A DNA stretch of 64,000 bases from Rhizomys pruinosus. Lineage: Eukaryota; Chordata; Mammalia; Rodentia; Spalacidae. The stretch is taken from assembly GCA_009823505.1 (NCBI GenBank), contig VZQC01000348.1, positions 335,907-399,906 on the forward strand, written 5' to 3'. Position 1 is the first letter of the stretch. Each line of letters begins with the position of its first letter. Below the pieces are notes generated by a model. That model worked only from the letters and a program-made list of their open reading frames with translations. It was not told where the DNA came from and ran no database searches. Of the stretch, positions 44,990 to 57,879 are shown piece by piece. A program made the translations under genes and the position numbers.

Positions 44990-45248
44990 TTTTTTTTTTT
45001 TTTTTTTTTTTTCTTTTAAATATACAGAACAAACCATATTCATTTACGCCTTTATTTCTTGTGTTGGAGTAATGTATAACCATCAGCTCAGAAATCCCAG
45101 TCCTTGAAGCAGTATGATATATAATCTTCAATCACTGGATCCATTTATAGGCTTCACTTTCTGCCCTATGCTCATGAATGCGAATACAATTATAATTATC
45201 TTTATCCTGCTAACTTGTCTCATGTCAATTTAATTTGTTGCTCAGTAA
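44990..45248 (-). pseudogene. Possible retrocopy 3' end (23-base T run, AATAAA upstream)
   Basis: On the minus strand the sequence ends with 23 A residues (T run 44990-45012) preceded by AATAAA in 'cacaagaaataaaggcgt', about 40 bases before the A run. That is the form of a processed transcript. No parent gene was recognised and no target duplication found. Confidence 0.35.
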
Positions 45249-45271
45249 TAGATTTTAAAAAGGCAAAGAGA

Positions 45272-45517
45272 GGGCCTGGAGAGATGGCCTAGCGGTTAAG
45301 AGCTCCGACTGCTCTTACAGAGGACCCGGGTTCGATCTCCAGCGCCCACATGGTGGCCGAGAGCAGTCTGAAACTCCAATTCCAGGAGAACTCCAGCTCC
45401 AGGGGAGTCCGAGACCCTCTTCTGACCTCCGCGGCATTGCACGACACGGTGCACAGACCTGCACGCAGACAGTACATTGATACACATACAGAAATAAATA
45501 AAAAATTAAAAAAAAAT
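45272..45517 (+). mobile_element. B2 SINE, duplicated-motif subfamily
   Basis: Flanks share AAAGGCAAAGAGAG in near-identical form (45258-45271; AAAGGTAAAGAGAA after the tail). The body holds 'actccaattccaggagaact' then 'ccagctccagggg'. Confidence 0.95.
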
Positions 45518-46082
45518 AAAAAGGTAAAGAGAACTAATAGTTCCCCTTTCTCAATATACAGTCATCCATTGGTTTATTAGTGGTACTGGGGAGAAAATTG
45601 ATTCTAGGACCCCAATAAAATAAAAATCTGTACATGTAAAAATGCTTTAGAGACTTTAAATATTATCCACAAATATTCTCTTATATATTTTAATCACTGT
45701 GATTGTATATAGGATCTAATATGATGTAGATACTGTGTAGAGTTATTACAATTATTTTTTAGAGAAAAGTGATAAAATAAAAATATCTGTATTATTCATG
45801 TTGAATACTTAACTATTTTCCCCAAATAATGTTAGTCCAATTTGAAGAATGGATCTTCAAATAAGGACCTGAGGGGTACAGAGGATTACCTGTAAATTTA
45901 TTTTGTTGAGATGAATGTATTTTTAAACCATTTCATTATTATATTTGAGAGCACAATATTACAAACATTTTAAAGTATACAATGTAAATGATAGTCAATT
46001 TTAGAAATATTTAATGAAATATTTAATGAAATATTTTTATTCATAGCTACATTTTATTGTTACTTTTAAAAATACTTAATTT

Positions 46083-46248
46083 ATTATTTTTATTTTATGT
46101 GTATGAGTGTCATACCTGCATGTAAGTAAGTGCCCCATGCTGGAACTGGAGTTACAGATGGTTGTGAGTCACCATGTGGGTGATGTGAAGAGAATCTGTC
46201 TGCTAAATCAGGAAGTGCTCTTAACTGCTCAGCAATATCTCCAACCCT
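46083..46248 (-). mobile_element. Old B2/B3-type SINE
   Basis: Diverged antisense body ('tatgtgtatgagtgtcatac', 'gagtcaccatgtgggtgatg'). Confidence 0.75.
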
Positions 46249-46631
46249 GTTTCTTCCTTAGAATATAATTTCTCTTCTAATAATATGGTGACATGTTTCT
46301 TTTCTATATGGACTCACCATAAGGCTTCATTTTAACATAGTAGCAGATATAAATTCAAATCATGCCACATGGGGTGCTGGTATAAATGACATTCTCATAT
46401 GAGAATAATTAACTGAAGAGGACAAATTATCATAACAGAAATTAAAAATATGAAGAAAGCATAGTACTTTTGTCTTAAATACTCAAAGCTTAAATATTAA
46501 TAAAAAAGAAAAGAAATGTTAATGGGAGAGAAATCATGAATTTGTGAGAATAGATATTAGTTCCAATTGTAGTCAGATGAAATAAAAAAAATCTACCCTG
46601 AAAAAAAAACGGTCACTGTTCATATGTGTAT

Positions 46632-46740
46632 AGAAAGCCAGTGAATCCAAAAGCTGGTTCTTTGAAAAGATAAACGAGATAGACCAACCTCTAGCCCAGT
46701 TAACCAAAAGAAAGAAAGAGCACCTTTGATCCACTTGTAG
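46632..46740 (+). mobile_element. L1-B, left piece (endonuclease/RT linker)
   Basis: 'gaatccaaaagctggttctt' to 'accaaaagaaagaaagagca' is the L1 linker. It is cut by the L1-A insertion. The same reading continues at 62941 in the clean copy ('gagcaactccaaatcaatag'). The piece AAAGAAAGAAAGAGCA is repeated in near-identical form (AAAGAAATAAAGAGCA) at the far end of L1-A in the second copy, as a target-site duplication. Confidence 0.85.
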
Positions 46741-47382
46741 TTTATTTTTGTACAGGGGGAGATGTAGGGATTTAATTTTGTTCTTCTAAAAATGGTGGTC
46801 CAGTTTTGCCAACGCCATTTGCTGAAGATGCTATCTTTCCTCCATTGAGCTTTTTTGGCCCCTTTGTCAAATATGAGGTAACTAAAATTATATGAGCTCA
46901 AATTTGGAATTTCAATTTTGTTCCATTGATCAATGGGTCTGTTTTGGGCCAGTACAAGGCTGACTTTATGACTATAGAAATGTAATATGGCTTGAAGTCT
47001 GGTAAGGTAATCCCCCTGTATTGCATTTTTCATTCAGGTTTGTTTTAGCTATTTAGGGTTTTTGTTTGTTTTTCCATATGAACTTAAGGTTTCTTTTTTC
47101 CAAGTCTGTGACAAAGCTCATGGAGATTTTGATTGAGATTGTATTGAATCTCTATATTATTTTGGGTAGAGTGGACATTTTTACTATATTAATTTTCCAA
47201 TCTATGAGCATGGGAGGTCTTTCAATCTTTTGATGTCAGCTTTAATATCCTTCTTCAGGGTTTTAAAATTTTTGCTGTAGAGGTCCTGATCAACGATCTC
47301 AACCCGAAACCGGAAACTCTGAAGGTGATAGAAGTAAATGTTGGCAGCAACCTACAAGACATAGGTGTAGGAAAAGACTTTC

Positions 47383-47611
47383 TTTTTTATTTTATTTTAT
47401 TTATTTATTTTGTGTATGAATGTACTGTCTGCATGTAGGTCTGTTCACCTGTGCCATGCAATGCTGTGGAGGTCAGAAGACGGTGTCAGGGTTCCCCTGG
47501 AACTGGAGTCAAAGACGGTTCTCAGCCGCTATGTGGGTGCTGGGGATTGAACCCTGGTCCTCTGCAAGAGAAGCCAGTGCTCTTAACCACTAGGCCATCT
47601 CTCCATCCCAG
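47383..47611 (-). mobile_element. B2 SINE, type without duplication, in L1-A
   Basis: Antisense B2 ending 'ggccatctctccatccc'. A clear flank GAAAAGACTTTCT is present on both sides (about 47370-47382 and 47613-47625). Confidence 0.95.
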
Positions 47612-47915
47612 AAAAGACTTTCTAAACTAAACAGCAGCAGCACAGGAAATAAGGTAAACAGCAGACAAGTGGGACCTTATCAAACTCAAAAGCTTCTGTA
47701 CAGCTAAAGAAAGAATCAAGGAAGTGAAGAGAAAACCCACAGTGTAGGAGGAAACCTTCACTATTGATACATCTGACAGAGCATTAACATCCAGAATATC
47801 TATACTACTTAAAAAACAAAGAATTAATAAAACAAATGACCTCCTCAAAAGATGGAGTGAAGCACTGAACTAAGCCTTCACCAATAAGGAATTAAAGATG
47901 GCTGAGAAACACCCC

Positions 47916-48098
47916 TACATGGCGGCTAAGAACCGTCTGTAACTCCAATTCCAGGAGAACTCCAGTTCCAGGGGAATCCAACGCCCTCTTCTGACCTCCG
48001 CGGCATTGCACGACACGGGTGCACAGACCTGCATGCATGCAAACAATACATTCATACACATAACAAAATAAATAGAAAAAAAAATAAAAAAAAATTGT
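47916..48098 (+). mobile_element. B2 SINE, 5'-truncated, duplicated-motif subfamily, in L1-A
   Basis: Starts inside B2 at 'acatggcggctaagaaccgt' and ends in an A-rich tail. The second copy of the region (61662 onward) begins inside this same B2 at 'gtaactccaattcc'. Confidence 0.92.
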
Positions 48099-49262
48099 GT
48101 AGGATCAATAATTAAGGGAATCACACCAAAAACTACGACTCCTAAGGTATCAAAAATCTCATGCCAGATAAGACACTGGGCCAAGATCAAGGAAACCATT
48201 CCAAATGCCGGGGAGGTTTTGTTGAAAAAGCAGAACCTTGTCCCCTGCTGGTGGAATGTAAACTCTCATACAACCCATTATGGAAAAGCAGTGTGGAAAA
48301 GTCTTAAAAACTAAAATAATGAGACCCTGCCACCTGACCCAGCCATACCCTTCCTAGGGTACAACCCACAAGACTCATCTTACCCCAAAGATACATGCAC
48401 AGCTTTTTTTTTTTTTTTTTTGGTGCTCTTTTCACAGTAGCAAGAGCTGGAACTAACCCAAATGCCCCTCAACTGATGACGGATAACAAAAATAGAGACA
48501 CATCTACGCAATTGCGTTCTATGCATGGTAAAGAAAGATGACACAAAATTTGCAGGTAAATAGAAATAGAAAATATTAAATTTAAAAAACAAAAAAAAAA
48601 AAAAAAAAAAAAAAAAGGCAAATGGTTTCCCTCATATTGGGATGGCTGGCACCAAATCCCTAGTTGGAAAGGCAAACTGAGACTTTATTATATTTCTTTT
48701 TTCTGAAAGCAACTGTGCTGCTATATAATATGAATCTCTTAACATATACATATACTTATATGTTCAACCTACCACTTATATTCAGACATCGTAATTACCA
48801 AATAGGGGTGCAAGATAGGTATTCATATCCTAAAGGAGTAATATAAGATTAAATGGAAAATGTGAACCCTGAAACATATTTATGAATTAACAGAACAGTT
48901 TATTCCCAAATGTCATAATTTTTGGAGAATTATTGTTTGTTTTTATATTAAAAACAGGCATCAGTTGGGGCAATCCCAATGAGGGGTGGGGGGGTAGGAC
49001 AAAACACCAACACCACCCCCCCCCTAAGGACGGGCAAAGACAACTGAACGGATACAGGAAATTGGTGTAGAATGAAAACAGACTCGCAGACAAAACAATC
49101 CGTAGAAATCACGGAGAAGAAAGATCAGACATGTATGGCAGAAACACAAAAACTGTGGTGGGGTAGGGGTAGGGAAATGGGAAGGCATCCAAATTGACTA
49201 AAAAATTGTGTGTTAAATATACAAAATGTCAACCAAAAGAACATAATTTAAAAAAAGAAATA

Positions 49263-49263
49263 A

Positions 49264-49310
<47 letters not shown>
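49263..49310. repeat. About 40-base T run replacing real sequence
   Basis: A poly-T of about 40 bases stands where the parallel copy (62941-63010) has ordinary L1 sequence. The run is on the wrong strand for an L1 A tail, so it looks like sequencing or consensus error. Confidence 0.75.
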
Positions 49311-49311
<1 letters not shown>

Positions 49312-52300
49312 AAAAAGATAAAGAAAAGATCTACGCAATCATTTGAGATTACTTCAAATAACTATACTCTACAAAATTAGAAAACCAAGAGAAAGTGATG
49401 AATATCTGAGTCCGGAGGAAATCAAGAAAGCGTTAACTGAAGTAGAAGAGATTGACAGTTTAATTAGACCCATAATATTAGAGGGAATTGAAAATGTAAT
49501 AAAATCTCCCAACTAAATATAAGCCCAGGCCTAGATGGTTTCGCAGCAGAATACTATAAAACATTTAAGAGATCTTACAAAACCATCTTCGTCAACTTTT
49601 TCAGAGATACAGAGAGAATCTCTCTTCAAAAATTCCTTCTTGGAAGCCAGCATCACCCTAATAACAAAACCAGGTAAAAACACTACAAAAAAGAAAACTA
49701 TAGAAACATATCCTTAATGAATATAAATACAAAATTTCTCAACAAAATACTTGTAAAAGCACATACAGACTCACATCAAAAAATATCAATCCATCATGAT
49801 GAAGTTGGATCCATAACAGAGATTTGCAGTGATATTCTTGGAATTAATCAAAAAGACAATAAAACACATAAATGGAACTGAAAGAAAAAAACGTACAGGC
49901 ATCTCAATTGATGCAGAAAAGCTTTGACAAGATATAGCACCCCTTCATGTTTAAAGTTCCAGAAAGAATTGGACTGGAGGAACTTCTTCAACAGAATCAA
50001 ACCATAGACAACAAACCCCTGCTAACAATTTTCCCACTAAATGGAGAAACATAAGAAGCCTTCCCTTAAAGGTAGGACCCCAGCAAGGCTGCCCACTATC
50101 GTCACTCCTCTTCAATATATGCTTAAAACGCTTGCTACTGCAATAAGACAAGAAGAGGAAATTAAATGAGTCTAATTGCAAAAGAGGAAGTAAATTAATA
50201 TCCCGTTTTGCAGATGATATGATCATTTACCTAAGGAATGCCAGAAACTCCACCGGAAAACTCATAGAGCTGAATTAAGAATTTCATTAAAGTGGTGGGA
50301 TACAAAATTAACCTCGAAAATCAGTAACATTTCTTTTACACAACAACAAGCACCTGGACAAGGGAATAGAAGGAGACCTTCACACTTACAATAACCTCAA
50401 AAAAAAAAAAGGAAAAAAAAAAAAAAAACAACCTGGGAACAAACCTAGCAAAGATACCAAAGATGTTCTAACAACAAAATTTAAACCCCTGAAAGATGAG
50501 ATTGAAGATACATCAAAAGATGGAAAGACCTCTCATGCTTATGGTTAGAAAAAATTAATATAGTAATCTCCCCCCCCGGTCTGTGCTACACGAATTAATC
50601 GACAGATATTCAATGCATCCGCATTACTAAAAATCCCCATGAGTTTCTCCACAGATTGGGGAAATATCCTTAAATTCCTATGGAAAACCAAAAGACCCAA
50701 ACTAGCCAAACCCACCCTGAGCAAAATGTTCAATACAAAGGGGTCACTTTCCCAGGCTTCAAACTATATAACAGGGCTACAGTCATAAAGACAGCCTGTA
50801 CTTGGGCATAAAGCAATACCTGTTTACCAATGGAACAAAATTTGAATATCCCACTTGAGCCATCAATTAAGCGCACCTCATTTTGACTAAGTGGCAAAAA
50901 GTCTCAGTGGGAGGAATGATTAGACATCTTCAGCAAAGTTGCTGGCAAAACTGGATCACCATCTGTAAAAACAAAATTAGTCCCCTACCCCCCTCTCAAC
51001 CCTGTACAAATTCAACTGAAGTGGATCAAAGACCACAAAGTGAAACACAAAACTCTAAAGGTGATAGAAGAAAACTTTGTCAGCAAACTTCAAGACATAG
51101 TTGTAGGAAAGTCGTTTCTACAGCCAACAGCAGCGGTGGGGGGACAGAATACGGTCACAATTGAAATTACCCCTCATCAAACGCAATGCTTTTTGTAAAG
51201 GGCAAGAAAAAAATCAAGGAATTGAAGAGAAAACATAACGAGTGGAAGGAAACCTTCATGAATGATACATCTGACAGAAGATTAACCTAGAATATATAAC
51301 CTTCTCAAAAACAAAGGAAAAAATGAAACGTACTTACTCCAAAAGAGATGGAGCTGAACAGACTTCACCAGTGGGGAAGTAAAGAATGGCTGAGAAACAT
51401 CCTTAAAAGCGTGACCACATCATTATAATTAAGGAAATGCAATTTAAGACCACTTTAAGATATTATTTTACTCCATTAAGACTGGCTGTGATCAAGAGAA
51501 CAAATGATGTCAAGTGCTGTAGAGGTTTTGGGGAAAGGGGGAACACTCATACACTGCTGGTGTTAATGTAAACTCAAGCTAACCATTAGTGGAAAGCAGG
51601 GTGTTAGAACCCTAAAAAAGACCAAATGACCCTAGACCCACGGGTGGCTCATGTCATACCACTTTGGACGTATACCCACAAGACCTCATCCTACACAAAG
51701 ATAAATGCACAGCCATGTTTAACTGAAGCTCTCTTCAGAGATAGTGAAAGGATTGAGCCACCCCAAATGTCCCCTAATGAAGAGTTTTAATAATACAAAT
51801 TTGGTACATCTACACAAATGAATTTTTTATGGAGCCATAAAGAAAGATGATCATGAACTTTGCAGGTAAATGATGGAACTTGAAGCAATTAGGCGAAGTG
51901 AAGTAACATGGTCCCAGAATAACAAAAGAAGGATGGTATCCCTCATTTTGGTGAATGCGTACAAAATTCCCAGTTGGAAGGGCAACACTGAATAAATTAT
52001 GTTATAATTCTATATGTCCTGAAAGCATCTGGTGGCTTTCTGTGGTGATTTTCTTAACGGGCTCTAGAATTACAACTTATTTTCAGACATTGTAATTAGT
52101 GTATATAGGAGGAAGGTATATATTCATTTTAGATCCTCGATACGTTCAAGGGACCTGAGCATATCCTTCAACATTGGACTTAATACTACAGTTCATTTTT
52201 TTGTAGGGCTAATTTGCTATTCATGTCTGGTTTATATAGGCATACTTTTAGCAATACAAATGGGATGGAGTAACAACAACATAAGGACCGAGTCAAAGAA

Positions 52301-52508
52301 CTAACTGATACAATTAAATCATGCCTCAAATAATAAGCCGCGGCAGAGGAAAACTGTAAAATACAGAGAAAAAGGTGAAAGACATGTTAGGCAGAACACA
52401 TGAATTGGGGTGGGAGGCAGGGGAGAGGAGGGACTATAGTCCCTAAATTTGACTAAATGACGTATGAAAATACACACACATCAATAAAAGCATTTTTATT
52501 TAAGAAAA
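49311..52508 (+). mobile_element. L1-B, main piece: RT, C-terminus and 3' end
   Basis: Continues from the linker through RT ('ggtaggaccccagcaaggct' with FADD-coding 'tgcagatgatatgatcattt' at about 50209), the C-terminal region (51050-51900) and the L1 3' terminus with 'catcaataaaagcattttta' at about 52480. Frames are interrupted by many indels and homopolymer runs. Confidence 0.88.
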
Positions 52509-54137
52509 GAATACAAAATTGATAAATAGAGTGTATTTAGTGATCTGGTCTCCTTTGTGTATATTGGTTGTTAACAAGAATGTAGCATGTTATCAAAATA
52601 CGATGAATAAATTCTGTTAAACTGATAGTGATGGGGAATGCCTAATACAGCTTTCCTCAGAACCAGACACGCTTTTCATAGCAAGTAGAGAGGAAAATGT
52701 GTATATTTTGTCTCTACCATACATTACTGTTTATTGTTTTTAGAATCCAAAACCAATGTACAATTATAGATAATACAAAAAGTTAGATATTTCATAGCTT
52801 TTAAGATAGAATGAGAAATTCATCTCACATTTAAAATATTTTTTATGTTTATGTTTATTTTTTTGTGGTTTTTCAAGTTTTTTCCCTACAGTATGTTGTG
52901 AATCACAAAAGAGTAGTGCTTTTGGATACCAGAAGACGTACAATGCCCAAAATTGGAGTAATAAGATGTCTGAGGCTACCATGAGTGTTGGATAAAACCC
53001 TGGTCATCGGCAAGCGCAGTTCAAACTATGAATGACATGATTTTATTGAATGAAGGATTCATTACATTAAAAAATACAATAGAAAGTGTATGAAATAAAC
53101 AAAACATCAGAAAAAACCTGCCTATACCCACATATATTTGCAGGAAAAAACATAAATTATCTCTCAAAAATGGTATGGGTTAATGGGAGAGATTTAGAAA
53201 GTAGATATTATGCAATAGGCCTTTATGAGTTTTGTGTTTGAATCCATGTAAATATTAATATGACTGTAAAGAGAGTGAAAAGGTGGTTGTTCGCTTGATT
53301 TTAATAATTCTTTTATTATGCATCATGTTGTAATAGCATATATATTCACATTTATAGTTAGTGGTTTGACTTTTGTGATGCTATTTAATGAATGCTGCAG
53401 AAACTGGTCATTCACTTATTTTGTGTGTGTGCAGTATCAACTCACTTCACCCCTGAGGCTAGATTATAGAAAATGTCTGTTGAGATCATTCCTTACACCT
53501 ACTGGAAATTACAAGTTTAATTTCTCCCAGGGACATGTGACATGGCACTTAGACTTTTGAAGAAGACAATCACTTCTCTCCTTAAGCTCTCATGCTATTA
53601 CTGAATGAAGACAACCTGGATCATATCAGCTTTTTGTACATAAGCTGCTACAAAATGTGAGTTCAAAGGGATGTTCTTATCTTTGGACTAGAAGTTCCCA
53701 AAGTGAGGAGGAATATCTTCAATATTTTTTGAGCTAGTGTAATTTTGAGTCCTATTGTTACAGGAACATAGAGTTCCAATTGATCTGAACTCTGTCTTAT
53801 GTGCTTGCTTTTTTTAAAGGCATCTCTTTGCAATATTCAATGCTGTTTCCTTCTCCTTGAGAGAAGAGAGAATACTTTCTACAAAGGAGCCTATTTCAAA
53901 TGGATTAACACACCAGAAGGTTGTACATAATTTGGTCAAATATCAGGAGACACATATTTTCCCATCGTACCGAAAGACAATTCCCATTTAAGGTCATTTG
54001 AAAAAACGCCTCATAATTCCAAATTGACCAAAGGCCAAAATGTTAATTTTATTCATTCATTTGTATAAAATAATTTGAAAAAAATCGGTCAGATTCCATA
54101 TACTTTTTTTCCTAATTAAAAAAAAAAAACAAGCTAT
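52509..54137. other. AT-rich DNA without gene
   Basis: Nothing recognised. It lies within the stretch of suspected low accuracy. Confidence 0.4.
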
Positions 54138-54350
54138 TGGGGCGAGAGTGGCTCAGAGGTTAAGAGGCTGATTGCTCTTGCAGAGGACCCGGTTTTCGAT
54201 CCCCATCAGCCCACATGGGTGGCTGAGAACCTGCAGTTTCCAGGGGAATCCTACGCACTTTTCTGACCTCTACAACACAGGTGCACAAACACAGGTGCAC
54301 AAACCTGCATCAGACAATACATTTCATACAGATAACAAAATAAAATAAAA
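54138..54350 (+). mobile_element. B2 SINE with many indels
   Basis: 'gcagaggacccggttttcga', 'tccccatcagcccacatggg' show extra bases against the usual B2, and 'acacaggtgcacaaac' is repeated. The pattern fits read error as well as age. Confidence 0.85.
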
Positions 54351-55224
54351 AGATTTAAAAACACACACACAATCTTTCAGTATAGACGGTTTCTCTGTTA
54401 CCCCAATAGGGGGACCTAAGTGGGATTAGAAGGTCAGATTCAAAGAGCTCTGAATAAATACATTAATAAAAAGTTAATGACAAATTCCTCCACTTAAACT
54501 AACTTTAATATATATGCTTTGTTTAAAGCTTGATGTGTAGGATGCAAATATGATTTTAGTTCTGTGAAATCTTTGAAATCGCCTCTTTGTAATTGTGAAC
54601 AGACCCATGTATATTTTAGTAGCAAAGAATCTGAAGGTGTTTTTACCTTTTCTGAGTTCCAAAGTTGCCTGCTCAGTGATCCATTGCATTTATCAAAAAT
54701 CCTGTAGATGAAGAGAAAATCAGATGAAGGAATATAAAAAAAATCACAATGGATTTTCTTTAATGGAGAATCAGCACACATATGCAAGACTACAAAATGA
54801 TTGTTCCTATGTTTTATGCATTCACATTCAATACCTATTTATCAAGTAAAAAGGGGTTCATTTCAAATAGAGCCAATAGCACATATTCTTTCTGATTATA
54901 AGAAAGAAGTAGCAAGAAATATTTTCAATTAAACACAGAATTAGGAATGTTAGTATTGTGGTTTCTTTTGTCTTTGAATCGCAAACCATCAAATTTGAAT
55001 ATTAAGATTAAACTTGAAAAATAAAAATATTTCAAAGAATAAAGAGAAAAAAAAATCTTTTTTATTGTTTATTTTTTAGGGAAAAAAATCTTTAACATGT
55101 AGTCTGTTACCACATATGTATACCACAGACACTCGATTTTCTTATGTACAATCACACACACACACACAGATACCTACGTTTATCTTTCCAAACTAGACAA
55201 AGTGATTTCTTTTATTTTCTACAC
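54351..55224. other. No gene recognised
   Basis: Minus frames up to 97 codons (54494-54787) without known domain. Confidence 0.35.
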
Positions 55225-55400
55225 ACATGTTGGTATATACACACACTTAAAATTTTTTCAAACTGTTTTAGTGTAAGTATTTAGAACGTTTCCATAGTCA
55301 TAACATCATTTCTCCAATTGAATCTAGAGTCGCTGTCCTTTCCATGTCCCCCATGCCACCCAAGTCCCTGGCACTCTGCCATACATTTCCTGCATTTTTT
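55225..55400 (-). mobile_element. L1 3' end fragment, antisense, diverged
   Basis: 'catcatttctccaattgaat', 'ctttccatgtcccccatgcc' and 'gccatacatttcctgcattt' follow the antisense L1 3' UTR. Confidence 0.6.
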
Positions 55401-56309
55401 TTCTGAGTCTTTTCAGAGTGTTTCCTCCCTAAGTGCAATGTTTTCTTTCTCTCAACTTGTGGACTGATTAATAGAAAAGGAATTAGTGTTTGCAATGCAT
55501 CAAACAAGAGGAGAACAAAAATAAATACTCAGATTTTTCTTTGCTCTGTTGCACAAACTGCCTTTTCTCTACTTACAGTGTATTGCTGACTCTTGCTTTC
55601 TTGCTTTCAGCTACGAGTAAATGTTATTTATCTTAAAGTTGACCAATGATGAAGTTTATTCAGCATTGCCAAACAAGCTTTGCGAGGAAATACTTTTTGT
55701 GCCTAGAATTTCCATCATTCTGTCAGAGCAAGAAAAAATGTCCATTCACAACAGTAGCACACCCTAAGGGATCACTAATCAGGAATAGTGAGAATATTTC
55801 TATGCATATCCTACACAGGAATTTTTACTACATTGTTATATAATTAAGGATTTGACTGCTTCATACTTGTAGTCAAATTTTGGCCTATTTCTGTGGTCTT
55901 GAGATTATATGTGTCTACTTCTACATTCAGAGTTAATGACACATGTTATATAGTTTAAAAATTATTTGCAGTTTCCACTTACTCTTACCTAATTCAGAAA
56001 ATTATATTTTTGAAGTTATTTGTACATCTAGATGATTTTTAATAACTAATGAAAAATTTCCAGAAGAACAATACTTGATTATGAGATACTGAAGTATGTG
56101 TATATCATGCATGGATTATAGAATATTTATAAGTAAATTGATATCTGTAATATATTAGACATAAAGAAATACATGTTAATTAATTTAATAAGTTACAGTC
56201 AGTTACAATAGCTACTGACAGTATTAGATTTTCTTTTTCATTGAAATGGTTACATTAAATATATTAAAATAAAACACGAAATGGATACAATCTAATTATG
56301 GTAATATAG

Positions 56310-56342
<33 letters not shown>

Positions 56343-56739
56343 TAATTTACATATGGAATACTCAAGAGGCCTATATGTCATATAAACTACTATTTAATGT
56401 CGATAAATAAACAGTTTGGTGCATATATAAATAACTTTTGCCAACTTTAAGTAAACTTATTTTTGTTCAGAAGACATTTATAGAACTAATGCATTTTTCT
56501 CTAACCTTTTACAAGAAGCTGTTAAGCATTTTATTCTTCCAGTTAAATATTCATATGATAGAATATTTTCTGATAAGTTAGGAAACTTAGAATAGAAGTT
56601 GGTGGTTTTCTCCTTTAAAAGGAGTAGCTAGCCTTCAAATTTTTTATAATGGTTCATCTCATCAGCTCAATAATGATAAAGAGAAAATTAAAAAAGGCAT
56701 ATTTATGATAAAATATCCACTGGAACTAGTATCAGGTCT
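55401..56739. other. AT-rich DNA without gene; (TA)n at about 56317-56338
   Basis: No gene or recognised repeat apart from the TA microsatellite. Confidence 0.45.
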
Positions 56740-57005
56740 GGGCAAATGGACTGTGGAAGAGGAATGGAAAGACTGTAAGAAGGGAGCACACAGATATCCC
56801 TGCTGGGAATTAGTGTCTTCTGGAGATGACAAGAAAGTTACACTGTTGAATTCTCACAAGGCTTCTACAAGCTCAGAAAACACAACATTCTAGCATAGTC
56901 CAGGAGAAGCTGGCTTGTCCTGCCCACAGTTGTGGAACTGCAATATTCAAAAGCTAATAAGGGGAGAGATCAGTTTTCTTGAGATATACATATTTAGCTA
57001 GAAAA
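56740..57005 (+). repeat. Dispersed rodent repeat, copy 4 (partial)
   Basis: 'ggaatggaaagactgtaaga' and 'gtgtcttctggagatgacaa' match the mid part of the repeat at 9690-10375. Confidence 0.4.
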
Positions 57006-57124
57006 AAAAACAGTGTATAAGGCATAAGTTAGTGTACAAGATGGCCTCAGTGGGGCTAACCCACCTCACCCACTGATGTCTCGTCAGCCTATCTAGAGTC
57101 ACTCGTTAAATATTAACTCTCTGC

Positions 57125-57285
57125 CCAGGTGTGGTAGGCCCAGTGGCCTTTAATCCAAGCACATGGGAAACAGAGGCCAGGCAGATCTCTGTAATTCAAG
57201 GCCGCTTGGTCCACATAGTGAGTTTCCAGGACAGCCTGGGGCTCAGGGAGACCCTGTCCTCAAAGAAAAGACAAAAAAGCAAAGA
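57125..57285 (+). mobile_element. B1 SINE with many indels
   Basis: 'cccaggtgtggtaggcccag', 'cctttaatccaagcacatgg' and 'gagaccctgtcctcaaag' follow B1 with single-base insertions and losses. Confidence 0.85.
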
Positions 57286-57659
57286 TCAGGTTCTCTCATC
57301 CAGGCATCAGCTGCATTGTTTTATCACTTCTATTGCCTACACACTTCCCAACTTTGTCCTTACCGTTTCATATTAGTTTTTTGGTCTGTGAAACTGATTA
57401 ATATTGACCTTCCTCCCTTGATGTGGGATCTGTGACAGTGACGAAAATGTCTACTTTTCACCAGTACTCCCTAATGATTCCAGTGATGTCCTGGTAATGA
57501 AACAGTAGTGTTAGGGAGCATTGGGAACACAGAATTAACACAGGAAACTTAGGCATTATTCAAAATGAATAGAATCAGTTGCATTTAAAACATTTCAGAC
57601 TGGGTTAAATTCAATGCAGTATTATTTTTTTTTTTTGAAACTAGTTTGTCATGACATAG

Positions 57660-57775
57660 TATTTATTTTATGTTTTTTATTGATGCTTCGTGCATTTCAG
57701 AACATACATATTTTCCAATTCAGTTCAGGCATTTTCCCATTGCCCTTCGCCCCCACCCCACCCCATCCCAGATGC
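57660..57775 (-). mobile_element. L1 3' end fragment
   Basis: 'attgatgcttcgtgcatttc', 'ccaattcagttcaggcattt' and a C-rich stretch, antisense. Confidence 0.82.
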
Positions 57776-57879
57776 ATTCACTGCAAATAACAAGTCCGGC
57801 ATCTTCTCATCATTTTTTTTTTTTTCATTGTTTTTAAGCTATAGTGATAATCCATGAGTACAAGCATCTTCATGTAAAA

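Larger units (their letters stand above)
46725..49262 (+). mobile_element. L1-A, twin-priming inverted, inserted in L1-B
   Basis: 46725-47290 is antisense ORF2 sequence whose L1 end ('caagtggatcaaag' on the minus strand) lies at the left. 47295 onward is sense and starts with the very next L1 bases ('cctgaaac'-type 'ctcaacccgaaaccggaaac'). This is an exact inversion of the 5' part. The sense part runs through the ORF2 C-terminus to the 3' UTR ('gtggggtaggggtagggaaa') and end at about 49262. Two B2 copies are nested in it. From about 48.1 kb, indels and homopolymer runs are frequent. Confidence 0.88.
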
